Below, piece after piece: positions 27,197-35,476 of a stretch of DNA of 64,000 nucleotides. Under the pieces are notes generated by a model. It was not told where the DNA came from. It saw only the letters and a program-made list of their open reading frames with translations, and did not search any database. Every line of letters begins with the position of its first letter. Within the stretch, counting starts at the first letter, position 1. The stretch spans positions 186,001-250,000 of the forward strand of contig CAWKOA010000006.1 in NCBI GenBank assembly GCA_963851025.1. The letters are read 5' to 3'. Position numbers and translations under genes: made by a program. Source of the stretch: RYN-230 sp963851025. Its GTDB lineage: Bacteria > Actinomycetota > Actinomycetes > Streptosporangiales > Streptosporangiaceae.

Positions 27197-28933
27197 TTAG
27201 CCGGCTAGGCCGACCGGCGCCAGGGCCAGGCCGAGGGCGGCGGCGTGCCGGTGCCCGGCGGAGGGACCGGCCAGGGTGCCGCCGACGTTGCCGCGCCCGA
27301 AGGTAACGCCGCCGGGGAGGGTGCGCAGCAGCACGCCGAGCAGTTCGTCATCCCCGGCCGGGCCGCCGACGATCAGGACCTGGCCCAGGTCGCGGCCGGG
27401 CGAGCCCTGCGAGCCGAGCGTGCGGAGCGCGCGGGCCAGGTTGGCCGCGAACACGGCCTCCTTGAGGCGGAGCCGGATGGCCCGCCATTCAGCCGGGCTG
27501 TGCCGCCGGTCGAACGGCAGCCAACCGGCGGGGCCGGCCGCGGCGAGCATGCCGGCGGCGGCGGGGTCGGCCGGGCTGTCCAGGAACCCGCGGCTGCCGT
27601 CCTCGGCCTCGAACCGCAGGCCCGCGTCGAGCCGGACGCACGGGCCCCGCTTCACCCAGTCGGCGGCGGCGCGGGGCACACCCAGGGTCTCCGCGACCGC
27701 GACGGTGAGCAGGTCCCCAGCCCCCGCCGCGACCACCTCCCCGTCCGGGGCGATGACGTCGATGGTCCCCGCGCCGACGTCAACCACGACGGCGTCAGGC
27801 CGGGCACCGGGCGTGGTGCAGGCACCCAGCCGGGCCGCGGCGGGTTCGCTGAGCACGCAGCGGACCGGGCGGTCCAGCAGGCCGGCGAGCACGGCCGCGT
27901 GGTCGGTGCCGGAACTGAGCCGGTGCAGCGACGAGACCAGGGCGGCCCGGCCCACGCTGCCCCGCCGGGCGGTGGCGGTGTCGGCCGCGGCAGCCAGGTC
28001 CACGGCGAACAGGTCATCCAGCGGGGTCTCGCCGTCCGGGGTGCCGAGCGCGGTGACGGCGCCGACCGGCCAGCCCGCCAGCCCGGCGCACGCGGCCCGC
28101 AGGCCGATCCGGCGGCCGCAGGCCACGACCCATGGCTCAGCCCGGCCCTGAGCAGGGAAGCCCGGCGCTGGCGAGCGGGGCGCGGCCTCGGGGGCCAGCC
28201 CGATCACGCCGTTGCCGTAGTCGAGCAGCGCGCGGCTCACGGTGGCCGCGTCCCCGGCCTCCGCGTCGCCGAGCCGCAGCGCGGCGGCCAGGGCGACCGG
28301 GTCGGTCAGCAGGGTGAGCGGCTGCCCGGGGCGGCGGACCTCCACGGCCAGCAGCGCGCAGGCGGCCGCCGCGGCCACGTCGACCTGGTCGATGACGGGG
28401 ACCGGGACGCCGAGGCGGTTGGCGATGAGCACGGCCTCGTCACTTCCGGCGAGGACCGCCCCGATGGGGATACCGGCCGCGAGGAGCTGGCGGAGCTGCC
28501 GCGCCGCGGCCGCGTAGCCGAGGCTGGCGGGCACCAGCGCGACCCGCGCGGTGGCCGCGTGCTCCCCGCCCGGCCGCTCCTCTTCCAACCGCTCCTCTTC
28601 CAACCACAGGGGCGCGCCAACGCAGGTGCCGGCGCCGCCGGGCGTGGCCACCCCGGTGGCGAGCATCCGCAGGCGCCCGGTGGCGGGGGCGGCGGCCGGG
28701 ATGGTCAGCGTCGCGGTGCCGACGGCCCGCAGCGGCGCGATCCGGGCCTCGCCGACGGTCGTGCCCAGCCGCCGCTCGATCCGGCGGACCAGCGCCGCGG
28801 CGCCGCGCAGCGAGTCCGCTGATCCCTTGCGGCCCCGGGTCGGCAGCCGGTCGGCGCCCAGCAGCCGCCCGCCGTCCAGCACGACGACCTCGGTCGTCGC
28901 GTTCCCGATGTCGACCCCCGCCACGACGCTCAT
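27197..28933 (-). CDS. Diol/glycerol dehydratase reactivase, large subunit (DdrA/PduG-like)
   Basis: 578 residues; family members are about 600. The N-terminus VAGVDIGNATTEVVVLDGGR is the ASKHA-type ATP-binding phosphate loop, with a second in VVVDVGAGTIDVIAPDGEV, and the internal swiveling domain lies about 90-250. Reactivases use ATP to eject damaged cobalamin from B12-dependent diol dehydratase, so this supports the dehydratase assignment upstream. No gene for the small reactivase subunit (DdrB/PduH) is visible in the window. It is the last gene of the microcompartment operon, 172 bases after the small dehydratase subunit. Confidence 0.9.
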   Translation of the reverse strand: MSVVAGVDIGNATTEVVVLDGGRLLGADRLPTRGRKGSADSLRGAAALVRRIERRLGTTVGEARIAPLRAVGTATLTIPAAAPATGRLRMLATGVATPGGAGTCVGAPLWLEEERLEEERPGGEHAATARVALVPASLGYAAAARQLRQLLAAGIPIGAVLAGSDEAVLIANRLGVPVPVIDQVDVAAAAACALLAVEVRRPGQPLTLLTDPVALAAALRLGDAEAGDAATVSRALLDYGNGVIGLAPEAAPRSPAPGFPAQGRAEPWVVACGRRIGLRAACAGLAGWPVGAVTALGTPDGETPLDDLFAVDLAAAADTATARRGSVGRAALVSSLHRLSSGTDHAAVLAGLLDRPVRCVLSEPAAARLGACTTPGARPDAVVVDVGAGTIDVIAPDGEVVAAGAGDLLTVAVAETLGVPRAAADWVKRGPCVRLDAGLRFEAEDGSRGFLDSPADPAAAGMLAAAGPAGWLPFDRRHSPAEWRAIRLRLKEAVFAANLARALRTLGSQGSPGRDLGQVLIVGGPAGDDELLGVLLRTLPGGVTFGRGNVGGTLAGPSAGHRHAAALGLALAPVGLAG

Positions 28934-29043
28934 GGCGGCGGCCTGCGTGATCGTGGCCGGTCAGATGCGTTAGGAGAGAAAAATTGACCGCGATCCCGGG
29001 AGCGCCGGGGGGCGGTGCCAGGCGCGGCGCGCGGCCGGACACT

Positions 29044-29062
29044 GCCGGGCGCGGCGCCCGGC
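29044..29062. repeat. Palindrome within diverged ~27-bp GC repeats
   Basis: GCCGGGCGC and its mirror GCGCCCGGC flank one base. They lie in the 172-base gap between small subunit and reactivase, which consists of about three diverged direct repeats (core CCAGGCGCGGCG, 29008-29095). It could attenuate reactivase expression; nothing else was seen in the gap. Confidence 0.5.
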
Positions 29063-29105
29063 CGGACGGTGCCAGGCGCGGCGGGCGGGGGCGCGGGACG
29101 GGAGG

Positions 29106-29537
29106 TCACGCGGTCAGGCCGCGGCGGGCGTAGATCTCGGCGGCCTCGGTGAGGAGGGCGGCGCAGCGGGGCAGCCCGCGCCGGTCGAGGGAGGTGGCCA
29201 GCTCCGTGAGCTGGGCCGCGGTGGACCGGCCGGGCCGCAGCGCCTCGTAGATGGCCAGCACTTCGTCGTCGCCCAGCGCGGTCAGCTCGGCGGCCCGGCG
29301 CAGGTTCCCCGCCAGTTGGGGGTTCCCGTGCGCCTCGGCCACGGCCGCCTGGTGCTCCAGCGACTCAGGATGGATGCGCAGGTCGGGCAGGCCGACCTCG
29401 CCGCGGCGGACGGCCTCCAGGGTCAGCTCCCCGACCGGCCGGCCCGACAGCGCCCGCACGCCGGGCTGCTCACCGCCGGGCTGCTCACCGCCGGGCGACT
29501 GCTCGCCGCTGGCCGGCCGCTCCCCCGCCGCGGTCAC
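29106..29537 (-). CDS. Diol/glycerol dehydratase small (gamma) subunit
   Basis: 143 residues versus about 170 for PduE. The region from LSGRPVGELTLEAVRRGEVGLPDLRIHPESL onward is the conserved gamma-subunit core, with AAELTALGDDEVLAIYEALRPGRST and an ALLTEAAEIYARRGL tail. The N-terminus is a degenerate Gly-Glu-Gln-Pro repeat from short tandem DNA repeats, not the amphipathic targeting helix found in several microcompartment dehydratases. The GTG start overlaps the large-subunit stop (GTGA). Confidence 0.88.
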   Translation of the reverse strand: MTAAGERPASGEQSPGGEQPGGEQPGVRALSGRPVGELTLEAVRRGEVGLPDLRIHPESLEHQAAVAEAHGNPQLAGNLRRAAELTALGDDEVLAIYEALRPGRSTAAQLTELATSLDRRGLPRCAALLTEAAEIYARRGLTA

Positions 29538-31804
29538 TGCAACCCCTCCGCCGACAGCTGCTCGGCGGGTTCCCCGGGCCGGACCCAGGCCCGTTCCAGC
29601 GCCATCAGCGCGATCACGGTCGTGTGGTACCGGGCCTCGATGGCCTCGTCGCTGTACGGGTTGCGGGCCGGGTCGGGGGTGCCCCCCTTGGCGTGCCGGG
29701 CGGCGTTCGCGCCGAGCAGCCGGTACAGCCCGCGGGTGACGGCCGGGGCCACCGAGTACAGCTCCAGGTTGGCCAGCGGGGCCAGGTCCCGGCGGTGGAT
29801 CAGCGCGGTGCCCTTGCCCTGCAGGCCGATGCCGATACCCGAGCCCGCCAGCCGCGCGGCGGCCAGGCCGATCCGGCCGAGGTCCACCGTGTCGTTGAAC
29901 CGGACCACCCGGCCGGCGCAGCCCTCCTCCTCCAGCCCGGCCAGCAGCTCGCCCAGCACCTCGGGCACGGTGAGCCCGGACAGCGTGCGCCAGACGTCCC
30001 GGCCGACGGCCGGGGACACGCCGATCACCACGTCCCGCGGGTCCTGCCCGGCCAACGCGGGGCCGGTCAGCGCGGGGCCGGCCGGCGCGAGCAGCGGCTG
30101 CGCGGAAGCGGCCTGCTCGGCCCGCAGGTCCTCGACCCCGCGGGCCTGCCGGATCTCGTCGATCTCGGCCTGCCGGGGCGGCGTGGGCTCGTAGCCGGTG
30201 CCCGGGCCGGCGTAGTCGTTCGGGTCGGTGACCAGGGACAGGACCCGGAGCTCCTCGTCGAAGATCGCGGCGGTCTGCAGGTAGTCGCCGGACAGCCGGG
30301 CCCGGGTCATCTCCATGATGGCCTCCGCCTCGGCCTCGTACCCGGTCTCGTCGAGCGCCGCGACGATGTCCACCACGGTGAGCCCGCCCTCACGGATCGC
30401 GTGGGCCGCGCCGAGCACGGCCAGCGTGTCGGTCTCCCCCAGGTCCTTCGACCCGGCCGCGTCGATCGCGCGCTCCACGTGGTCGTCGGTGAAGTCGGCC
30501 AGCCCGAGGTGCTGGTACACGGCCCGGCAGGCCTGGGCGGCGTACCGGCGCAGCTGGCCGATCTCCCCGGCGGGCACCGTGCGGAGCCCGCCGTCGACGC
30601 CCCAGTCCCGCTGCATGGCCAGGAAATCGTCGATGTCCTCGGCGTTGAAGTTGCTCGGCCCGAACATGTTGTCGTACCGCTGGATGCTGCCGAAGCCGCT
30701 GAACACGAAGTCGGAGCCGGCCAGCACGATGGGCAGCGTCCGGGAGGTGCGGCGCATGTCCGACTCGCTCATCAGCGCGTCGTTGCCGGAACAGGACTCC
30801 AGGTTGCGCATCATGACCATGACGTTCTCGGCCATCAGCTCGCGCAGCCCGCGGGGCACGGACCCGGCCACGCTGGCCCCGTCGATGCCGCCGTTCTGCA
30901 CGCCCTGGGCGCCGATCGCCCGGGCCAGCGCGACGCAGCGGGCCTCCAGGTAGAGCATGGACTTGCCCTCGGCCCCGGCCATCAGCACCTCGGCCCCGGC
31001 GCCCGAGGAGACCCGCATCTTCATCCCGCGCGAGGCGTACGCGGAGGTCAGGAAGGCCTTGGACCAGGGGGTGTCGTCCCCGTCGGTGAACACCGGCTCG
31101 GTGCCGTAGAGCGAGACGGTCTCCGCGTAGGAGGTCAGCCCGCGCATGCCGAGCTCGAGTTCCAGTGCCTCCTCGACCGAGCACTGGATGAGCACGCCCT
31201 GCGACCCGACTGCCGCGCCGATGAGGCAGGCCACCGCGTTGCTGGGCGCGTCGGCCAGGACCGGGACGGTGGTCTCGATCTCCCGGAAGCCGAACGCGGC
31301 GGCCGTGGCCGAGTCGGCGGCGAGCAGCAGCGGGTCGTCGAGCCGGTTGGTGACGTGCGCCTGGTTGCTGGGGGTACGCCGGCCGCGCAGCTTGGTCATG
31401 GCCAGCATCAGCTCGGCCGGCCGCAGCAGCGCCAGGACCCGGGCGAGCTTGGCGGGGGTCGCGCCCGAGCACAGCCGGATGACCTCGGCCCGGGGCACGT
31501 CCGGGCGGACGGCCCGCCGGGCCAGCTCGGTGTCGGGCAGGGCCATCACCTCGGCGGCGACGGCCAGGTCCAGGCCGTGCCGGGCGATGTAGGCGTCGAG
31601 GGAGTCGAAATCCTCCTCCGCGACCCCGTCCATCTCCACGACCCGGCCGCCGGAGATCACCAGCCCCGGCTCGGGGTCATGCGGGGAATGCAGCGCGACC
31701 AGCCCGAGGCCGGGATCCTCGACGGCGAACCCGTCGAGGTTGACCCGCTGCTGGTCCATGAACCGGATCCGGCCCACCGGCCGCTCAGGCCCTGGCTCGG
31801 CCAC
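29534..31804 (-). CDS. B12-dependent diol/glycerol dehydratase, fused large and medium subunits
   Basis: 756 residues. Residues about 1-555 are the catalytic alpha subunit (MDQQRVNLDGF, IETTVPVLADAPSNAV, VSSGAGAEVLMAGAEGKSML, NGGIDGASVAGSVPRGLRE). After a Pro/Ala linker, about 585-745 is the beta subunit (VVIGVSPAVGRDVWRTLSG, GIGIGLQGKGTALIHRRDL). Fused alpha-beta dehydratases occur in other actinobacteria. The enzyme dehydrates 1,2-propanediol to propionaldehyde (or glycerol to 3-hydroxypropionaldehyde) using adenosylcobalamin. GTG 31804 has AGGAAGGAG 8 bases upstream; ATG at residue 16 is an alternative. It directly follows the operon's GntR gene (18-base gap). No encapsulation helix is obvious. 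Confidence 0.92.
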   Translation of the reverse strand: MAEPGPERPVGRIRFMDQQRVNLDGFAVEDPGLGLVALHSPHDPEPGLVISGGRVVEMDGVAEEDFDSLDAYIARHGLDLAVAAEVMALPDTELARRAVRPDVPRAEVIRLCSGATPAKLARVLALLRPAELMLAMTKLRGRRTPSNQAHVTNRLDDPLLLAADSATAAAFGFREIETTVPVLADAPSNAVACLIGAAVGSQGVLIQCSVEEALELELGMRGLTSYAETVSLYGTEPVFTDGDDTPWSKAFLTSAYASRGMKMRVSSGAGAEVLMAGAEGKSMLYLEARCVALARAIGAQGVQNGGIDGASVAGSVPRGLRELMAENVMVMMRNLESCSGNDALMSESDMRRTSRTLPIVLAGSDFVFSGFGSIQRYDNMFGPSNFNAEDIDDFLAMQRDWGVDGGLRTVPAGEIGQLRRYAAQACRAVYQHLGLADFTDDHVERAIDAAGSKDLGETDTLAVLGAAHAIREGGLTVVDIVAALDETGYEAEAEAIMEMTRARLSGDYLQTAAIFDEELRVLSLVTDPNDYAGPGTGYEPTPPRQAEIDEIRQARGVEDLRAEQAASAQPLLAPAGPALTGPALAGQDPRDVVIGVSPAVGRDVWRTLSGLTVPEVLGELLAGLEEEGCAGRVVRFNDTVDLGRIGLAAARLAGSGIGIGLQGKGTALIHRRDLAPLANLELYSVAPAVTRGLYRLLGANAARHAKGGTPDPARNPYSDEAIEARYHTTVIALMALERAWVRPGEPAEQLSAEGLQ

Positions 31805-31822
31805 TGGCGTGCTCCTTCCTGC

Positions 31823-32623
31823 TCAGATCGCGGTCTGCGGGCGCAGTTCGATGACCCGGCCGGGGGCCGGCTCATCGAGGGTGACCGTGCTCTCCCCGGG
31901 GGCACGTTCCCCCGGGGTGCGCACCATGATGCGGATCCGGTCGCCACGGAACAGGTCGTAGGAGAACTCGAACGGCACCCCGTCCGGGTCGGTCGTGGTC
32001 CGGCTGATGGCCAGCAGCGGCGAGCCCGCCGGCACGTCGAGGACCAGCGCCTCGTCACCAGACGCGGCGACCACCTCGATCCGCTCGACAGCCTCTCCCG
32101 GCCGGGTGCCGAAGTGCTCGTCCAGCAGTTCGTACACCGAGCCGCCGAGCGGCAGTTCCAGCAGGCCCGGGAAGCGGTCGGCGGGCAGGATGGCGTGCTC
32201 CACCGAGATGGGACTGCCGTCCGCGAGCCGGATCCGGACCAGGTCGATGACGAGGTCACCGCGCTGGATGGCGAGCGCCCGGGCGGCGGCCTCCTCCGCG
32301 CCGGACAGCCCGGCGCTGATCACCCGGGTCCCGGCCACCGCGCCCTGGCTGCGCAGCAGGGCGGGCAGCCCCACGACCCGGGACGTGTCCCGCTCGATCT
32401 TGTCCTGGCTGACGAAGGTACCGCCGCCGCGGCCCGGCACCCGGCGGACCACGCCGGTCTCGGCCAGCACGGCCAGGGCCTGGCGGAGCGTGGCCCGGCT
32501 GACCCCCAGATCGGCCGCGAGCGCCCGCTCGGCACCGAGCCGCTGGCCCGGGCGGAGGTGCCCGGCCGAGATCCGCTCGGTCAGCACCCGCCGCACATCT
32601 TCCGGGGTGCGCGCGCTAGGCAT
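31823..32623 (-). CDS. GntR-family repressor, HutC subfamily (HTH + UTRA)
   Basis: 266 residues from ATG 32623; GTG 32632 would add three. The N-terminal GntR winged helix (about 5-70, LGAERALAADLGVSRATLRQALAVLAETG) is joined to a UTRA ligand domain (about 90-250; VDLVRIRLADGSPISVEHAILP, PFEFSYDLFRGDRIR). It overlaps the end of the SDR gene, so it is made with the microcompartment genes, suggesting autorepression. HutC-type proteins bind TGGTCTAGACCA-like palindromes. TTTGGTCTGACCAAA at 39771-39785, over the predicted start of this operon, is the obvious target. The inducer might be an aminoalcohol, aminoketone or diol. Confidence 0.9.
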   Translation of the reverse strand: MPSARTPEDVRRVLTERISAGHLRPGQRLGAERALAADLGVSRATLRQALAVLAETGVVRRVPGRGGGTFVSQDKIERDTSRVVGLPALLRSQGAVAGTRVISAGLSGAEEAAARALAIQRGDLVIDLVRIRLADGSPISVEHAILPADRFPGLLELPLGGSVYELLDEHFGTRPGEAVERIEVVAASGDEALVLDVPAGSPLLAISRTTTDPDGVPFEFSYDLFRGDRIRIMVRTPGERAPGESTVTLDEPAPGRVIELRPQTAI

Positions 32624-33392
32624 CCATGGCACCCAGGGATTCAGGCAGCACCTGCCCGCCGTCGACCACGATCGTCTGGCCCGTGATGTAAGCCGCCTCG
32701 TCGGTGGCCAGGAACAGCGCCGCGTAGCCGATCTCGTCCACCGTGCCCAGGCGGCGCAGCGGCACGCTGGCCGTCATCTCCTGCATGTACTCCTCGCCGA
32801 GATCCACCAGGCCCTCGGTGATCACGTTGCCGGGCAGCACCGCGTTGACCGTGATGCCGTGCGGAGCCAGCTCGAGGGCCGCGCTGCGCATGAAGCCGAG
32901 CTGGCCGGCCTTGCTCGCGCCGTAGTGCGACCAGCCGGCGAACCCGGTGATCGGCCCGGTGATGGAGGAGGTGAGGATGACCCGGCCGTGCGCGGACTCC
33001 CGGAGGGCGGGCAGGCAGGCCTGGACGGTCAGGATGCAGCCGCGCAGGTTGGTGCCGAACACGGTGTCCAGATCCTCGTCGGTCATGTCCGCGAGCCGCC
33101 GGTCCGGGAAGATCCCCGCGTTGGCGCAGAGGATGTCGATCCCGCCCAGCCGCTGCGCGGCGGTCGCGGCGATCCGCTCGCAGTCCGCCCGGACGCTGAC
33201 GTCGGCCAGCACCGAGGACACCTCGGCCCCGCCGGCAGTCAGCTCCGCGACGGCCGCGGCGGCCGCGCCGGCGTCCCGGCCCACGATGAGGACCCGGGCC
33301 CCGCTGCTGGCGAACACCCGGGCGATGCCCTTGCCGATGCCCCGGGTGGCGCCGGTGACCACGACCGCCCGCCCCGCTAGTGATGTGAACAC
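32616..33392 (-). CDS. SDR, probable 1-amino-2-propanol dehydrogenase (aminoacetone reductase)
   Basis: 258 residues. TGATRGIGKGIARVFA (cofactor site), NAGIFPD, catalytic Ser in LTSSITGPIT, YGASKAGQLGF (Tyr-x3-Lys) and IVVDGGQVLP at the end. In the characterised RMM locus of Mycobacterium smegmatis an SDR interconverts (S)-1-amino-2-propanol and aminoacetone. The same neighbour set here (kinase, class III PLP enzyme, acylating dehydrogenase, shell proteins) supports that role by context; the substrate itself cannot be read from the sequence. GTG 33392 is preceded by AAGGGA. It follows the kinase gene by 17 bases. Confidence 0.85.
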   Translation of the reverse strand: MFTSLAGRAVVVTGATRGIGKGIARVFASSGARVLIVGRDAGAAAAAVAELTAGGAEVSSVLADVSVRADCERIAATAAQRLGGIDILCANAGIFPDRRLADMTDEDLDTVFGTNLRGCILTVQACLPALRESAHGRVILTSSITGPITGFAGWSHYGASKAGQLGFMRSAALELAPHGITVNAVLPGNVITEGLVDLGEEYMQEMTASVPLRRLGTVDEIGYAALFLATDEAAYITGQTIVVDGGQVLPESLGAMDA

Positions 33393-33409
33393 GTGAAATC
33401 CCTTCTGTA

Positions 33410-34456
33410 CTAGCCCTGACGGCTGAGGTAGCGCTCAGCCAGGGCGCAGCTGTCCTGGGTGTATCCGGCGCCCAGCTCCCGGGCGATGTCGGCGCCCTGA
33501 TGCGAGCCGATCCACGCGACCAGCAGCAGCCGCCGGAACATGATGAAGGTCCAGATCTCCGCCTCGTCCTCCGGCGGCAGCGCGGTCACCCGCCGGTAGC
33601 CCGACAGCCAGCTGTCCACCAGCCCGGGCACGTGCGGCTGATGCTCGAAGAAGCTGACCGACGTGCCGACGTCGTACAGGTACCAGCTGAAGCCGGAGTC
33701 GTCGAAGTCGATGACGCTGACCCGGCCGCCGTCCACGAGCAGGTTGGCCAGCCTGGTGTCCGCGTGCACCAGGCCGTAGCGCTGCGGGCCGGTGCCGAAC
33801 GCGGCCAGCCGGCCGCGGAGCACCCGGTCCAGGCGGTCCAGGACCGCATGCTCGCCCGGCCCGACCCCGATGCCGTCCTGCCAGCGCCCCCACCGGGCCC
33901 GCGGGCCGAAGGCGGCGTCGTAGTCCCAGTGGAACCGGGTGAACCAGGGCGGCCGCTGCCACTGCCGGGCGTGCACGTGCATCCGGGCGGTGATCTCGCC
34001 CAGCTCCGCGAAGTGCGCGGCGTCGTCGTCGGCGGGCTCGGTGCCGGCCAGGTACTCGAACCGGACGCAGTGCCGTTCCTGGCCCGTCTCGTCGGCCATG
34101 GTCATCACCCGCCCGCCGCCCGGGGCGGGCAGCACCCGCGGGGTCCGCACCCCGGCCTCGGCCCGCAGCGCGTCCATCCAGGCCAGCTCGGACTCGATCT
34201 CCGCCGCGGTGTGGTACCCGAGCCGGTGCACCCGCAGGACCGACGGCCCCTCGCCGGGGTCCTGCACCAGGTAGGTGGCGTTCTCCGACACGTTGAGCAG
34301 CCGCACGGTCGAGCCGGGGCCGCATCCGCCGGCCCGCGCGGCCCGCCCGGCGAACCGGGTGATCCGGTCCAGCACGTCGCCGCCGCCAGACAGGTCGTGG
34401 GCGCCGGACAGGTCATGGGCGCCGGATTGCTCGTGCGGGCCGGTCTCGTCGTTCAT
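33410..34456 (-). CDS. APH-family kinase, probable 1-amino-2-propanol kinase
   Basis: 348 residues with the aminoglycoside-phosphotransferase/choline-kinase fold. The nucleotide lid is in NVSENATYLVQ, the catalytic loop HADTRLANLL has the Asp in the Brenner motif, and metal-binding VIDFDDSGFSWYLYDVG follows. In the M. smegmatis RMM locus the homologous enzyme phosphorylates 1-amino-2-propanol, making the substrate for the PLP phospholyase; the role is assigned by position. The N-terminus has a short GAHDLSG repeat (direct DNA repeat at about 34380-34420). It lies 6 bases downstream of a BMC-T gene. Confidence 0.85.
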   Translation of the reverse strand: MNDETGPHEQSGAHDLSGAHDLSGGGDVLDRITRFAGRAARAGGCGPGSTVRLLNVSENATYLVQDPGEGPSVLRVHRLGYHTAAEIESELAWMDALRAEAGVRTPRVLPAPGGGRVMTMADETGQERHCVRFEYLAGTEPADDDAAHFAELGEITARMHVHARQWQRPPWFTRFHWDYDAAFGPRARWGRWQDGIGVGPGEHAVLDRLDRVLRGRLAAFGTGPQRYGLVHADTRLANLLVDGGRVSVIDFDDSGFSWYLYDVGTSVSFFEHQPHVPGLVDSWLSGYRRVTALPPEDEAEIWTFIMFRRLLLVAWIGSHQGADIARELGAGYTQDSCALAERYLSRQG

Positions 34457-34462
34457 CCGCCG

Positions 34463-35125
34463 TCACCCGCCCTCGTGGCCCCGGCCCTCGACGCCGCCGA
34501 GGACCGCCATGATCGCGTCGCGGGCGGCGGCCACCTGGTCCGGGAGCCCGCTCAGGTAGAGCCGCCCGGCCACGCCGATCATGGACACGTCCACCAGCGT
34601 GACGCCGGGCGCCGCCCGCTCCGCCTCGTTGGCCGCCAGGGCCGCGAACAGGGCCGGGGTGACCTCGCAGACCAGCAGCGTCTCCCCCGGGGTGATCATG
34701 GAGCCGCCGCGGTTGCGGTTGATGATGATGGCCTGCCGGTCGGTGATGTCCTCGATCACGTCGCAGAACAGGACCCGCGGCCGCAACTGGTCGGACGGGC
34801 TGGCGTGCAGCCCGTCCAGGATGGCCTGCCCGGCCCGCTGCACGTCGGCCAGGTCCGGCCCGTGCACCTCGAGCACGCCGAACTGCCGCTCGACGAACAG
34901 GATGCCGGGCTCCACGGCCGGCACCGCGCGCAGGGCGAGGTCGGTGACCCGCTCGATGGCCAGCGCGGGTGCCACCTCGACGACCAGCGAGTGCTCGCCC
35001 TGCATGGGCGGGTAGCCGCGGGCCCGGGTGGGGGTGCCCAGGTACGCCGCGAACTGCCGTTGCAGGTCCCGGACCAGCAGGTGGACCCGGAGCTCCGCAA
35101 GCGGCGGCGCCCCTAGCGCGCTCAC
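34463..35125 (-). CDS. BMC-T shell protein (tandem BMC domains)
   Basis: 220 residues with two BMC folds (about 10-115 and 118-212). The first half has LVVEVAPALAIERVTDLALRA and GILFVERQFGVLEVHG, the second GETLLVCEVTPALFAALAANEAE and LVDVSMIGVAGRLYLSG. Such proteins form pseudohexameric trimers in the shell, often with larger or gated pores. It is paralogous to the BMC-T at 36237. Two BMC-T genes, one each side of BMC-H/BMC-P, match the order of the RMM locus. GTG 35125 overlaps the BMC-H stop (GTGA), linking their translation. Confidence 0.92.
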   Translation of the reverse strand: MSALGAPPLAELRVHLLVRDLQRQFAAYLGTPTRARGYPPMQGEHSLVVEVAPALAIERVTDLALRAVPAVEPGILFVERQFGVLEVHGPDLADVQRAGQAILDGLHASPSDQLRPRVLFCDVIEDITDRQAIIINRNRGGSMITPGETLLVCEVTPALFAALAANEAERAAPGVTLVDVSMIGVAGRLYLSGLPDQVAAARDAIMAVLGGVEGRGHEGG

Positions 35126-35403
35126 TCGGCGCGGATGGTGAAGTGCTTGCCGAGTTCCCCGTGCGGCCGGGGGATGACGTGCACCGAGATCAGCTCGCCC
35201 ACGCTGCTGGCCGTTTCCGCGCCCGCCTCGGTGGCGGCCTTCACCGCGCCGACGTCGCCGACGATGGTGACCGACACCAGGCCGTCACCGACTTCCTGGC
35301 GGCCGACGATGGCCACGTTGGCCGCCTTGACCATGGCGTCCGCGGCCGCCAGCGCGGCCACGTAGCCCTTCGTCTCGATCATCCCGATCGCGTTGTCCGC
35401 CAC
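35122..35403 (-). CDS. BMC-H shell hexamer protein with Asp at the pore position
   Basis: 93 residues, one Pfam00936-type domain. AIGMIETKGYVAALAAADAMV is nearly identical to PduA at the N-terminus. The pore loop reads EVGDGLVSV: Asp40 falls where PduA has Ser40, the pore-lining residue. Six aspartates would make a negatively charged pore, consistent with passage of cationic aminoacetone or aminopropanol (inference). It is the only BMC-H in the locus, so it should be the main shell tile. GTG start with GAGGAGAG five bases upstream. A 52-base palindrome lies just upstream, between this gene and BMC-P. Confidence 0.95.
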   Translation of the reverse strand: MADNAIGMIETKGYVAALAAADAMVKAANVAIVGRQEVGDGLVSVTIVGDVGAVKAATEAGAETASSVGELISVHVIPRPHGELGKHFTIRAE

Positions 35404-35424
35404 TTTTCTCTCCTCTACTGGCTG

Positions 35425-35476
35425 TCGTGATCATGACTTAGGTGTCGTTCCAACGACACCTAAGTCATGATCACGA
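35425..35476. repeat. 52-base perfect palindrome between BMC-P and BMC-H genes
   Basis: Two 25-base arms (35425-35449 and 35452-35476) mirror each other exactly around CC; the arm starts TCGTGATCATGAC. In the operon mRNA this would be a very stable hairpin containing the BMC-P stop codon, ending about 10 bases before the BMC-H Shine-Dalgarno. No U-run follows, so it is not a standard terminator. Likely an RNA-processing or stabilising element that raises BMC-H relative to upstream genes, or a protein-binding site. Confidence 0.9.

Noticed and set aside
31795..31806. GCCACTG resembling the B12-box of cobalamin riboswitches upstream of the diol dehydratase
   Set aside because: It lies on the strand opposite to the gene and the rest of the riboswitch is absent.
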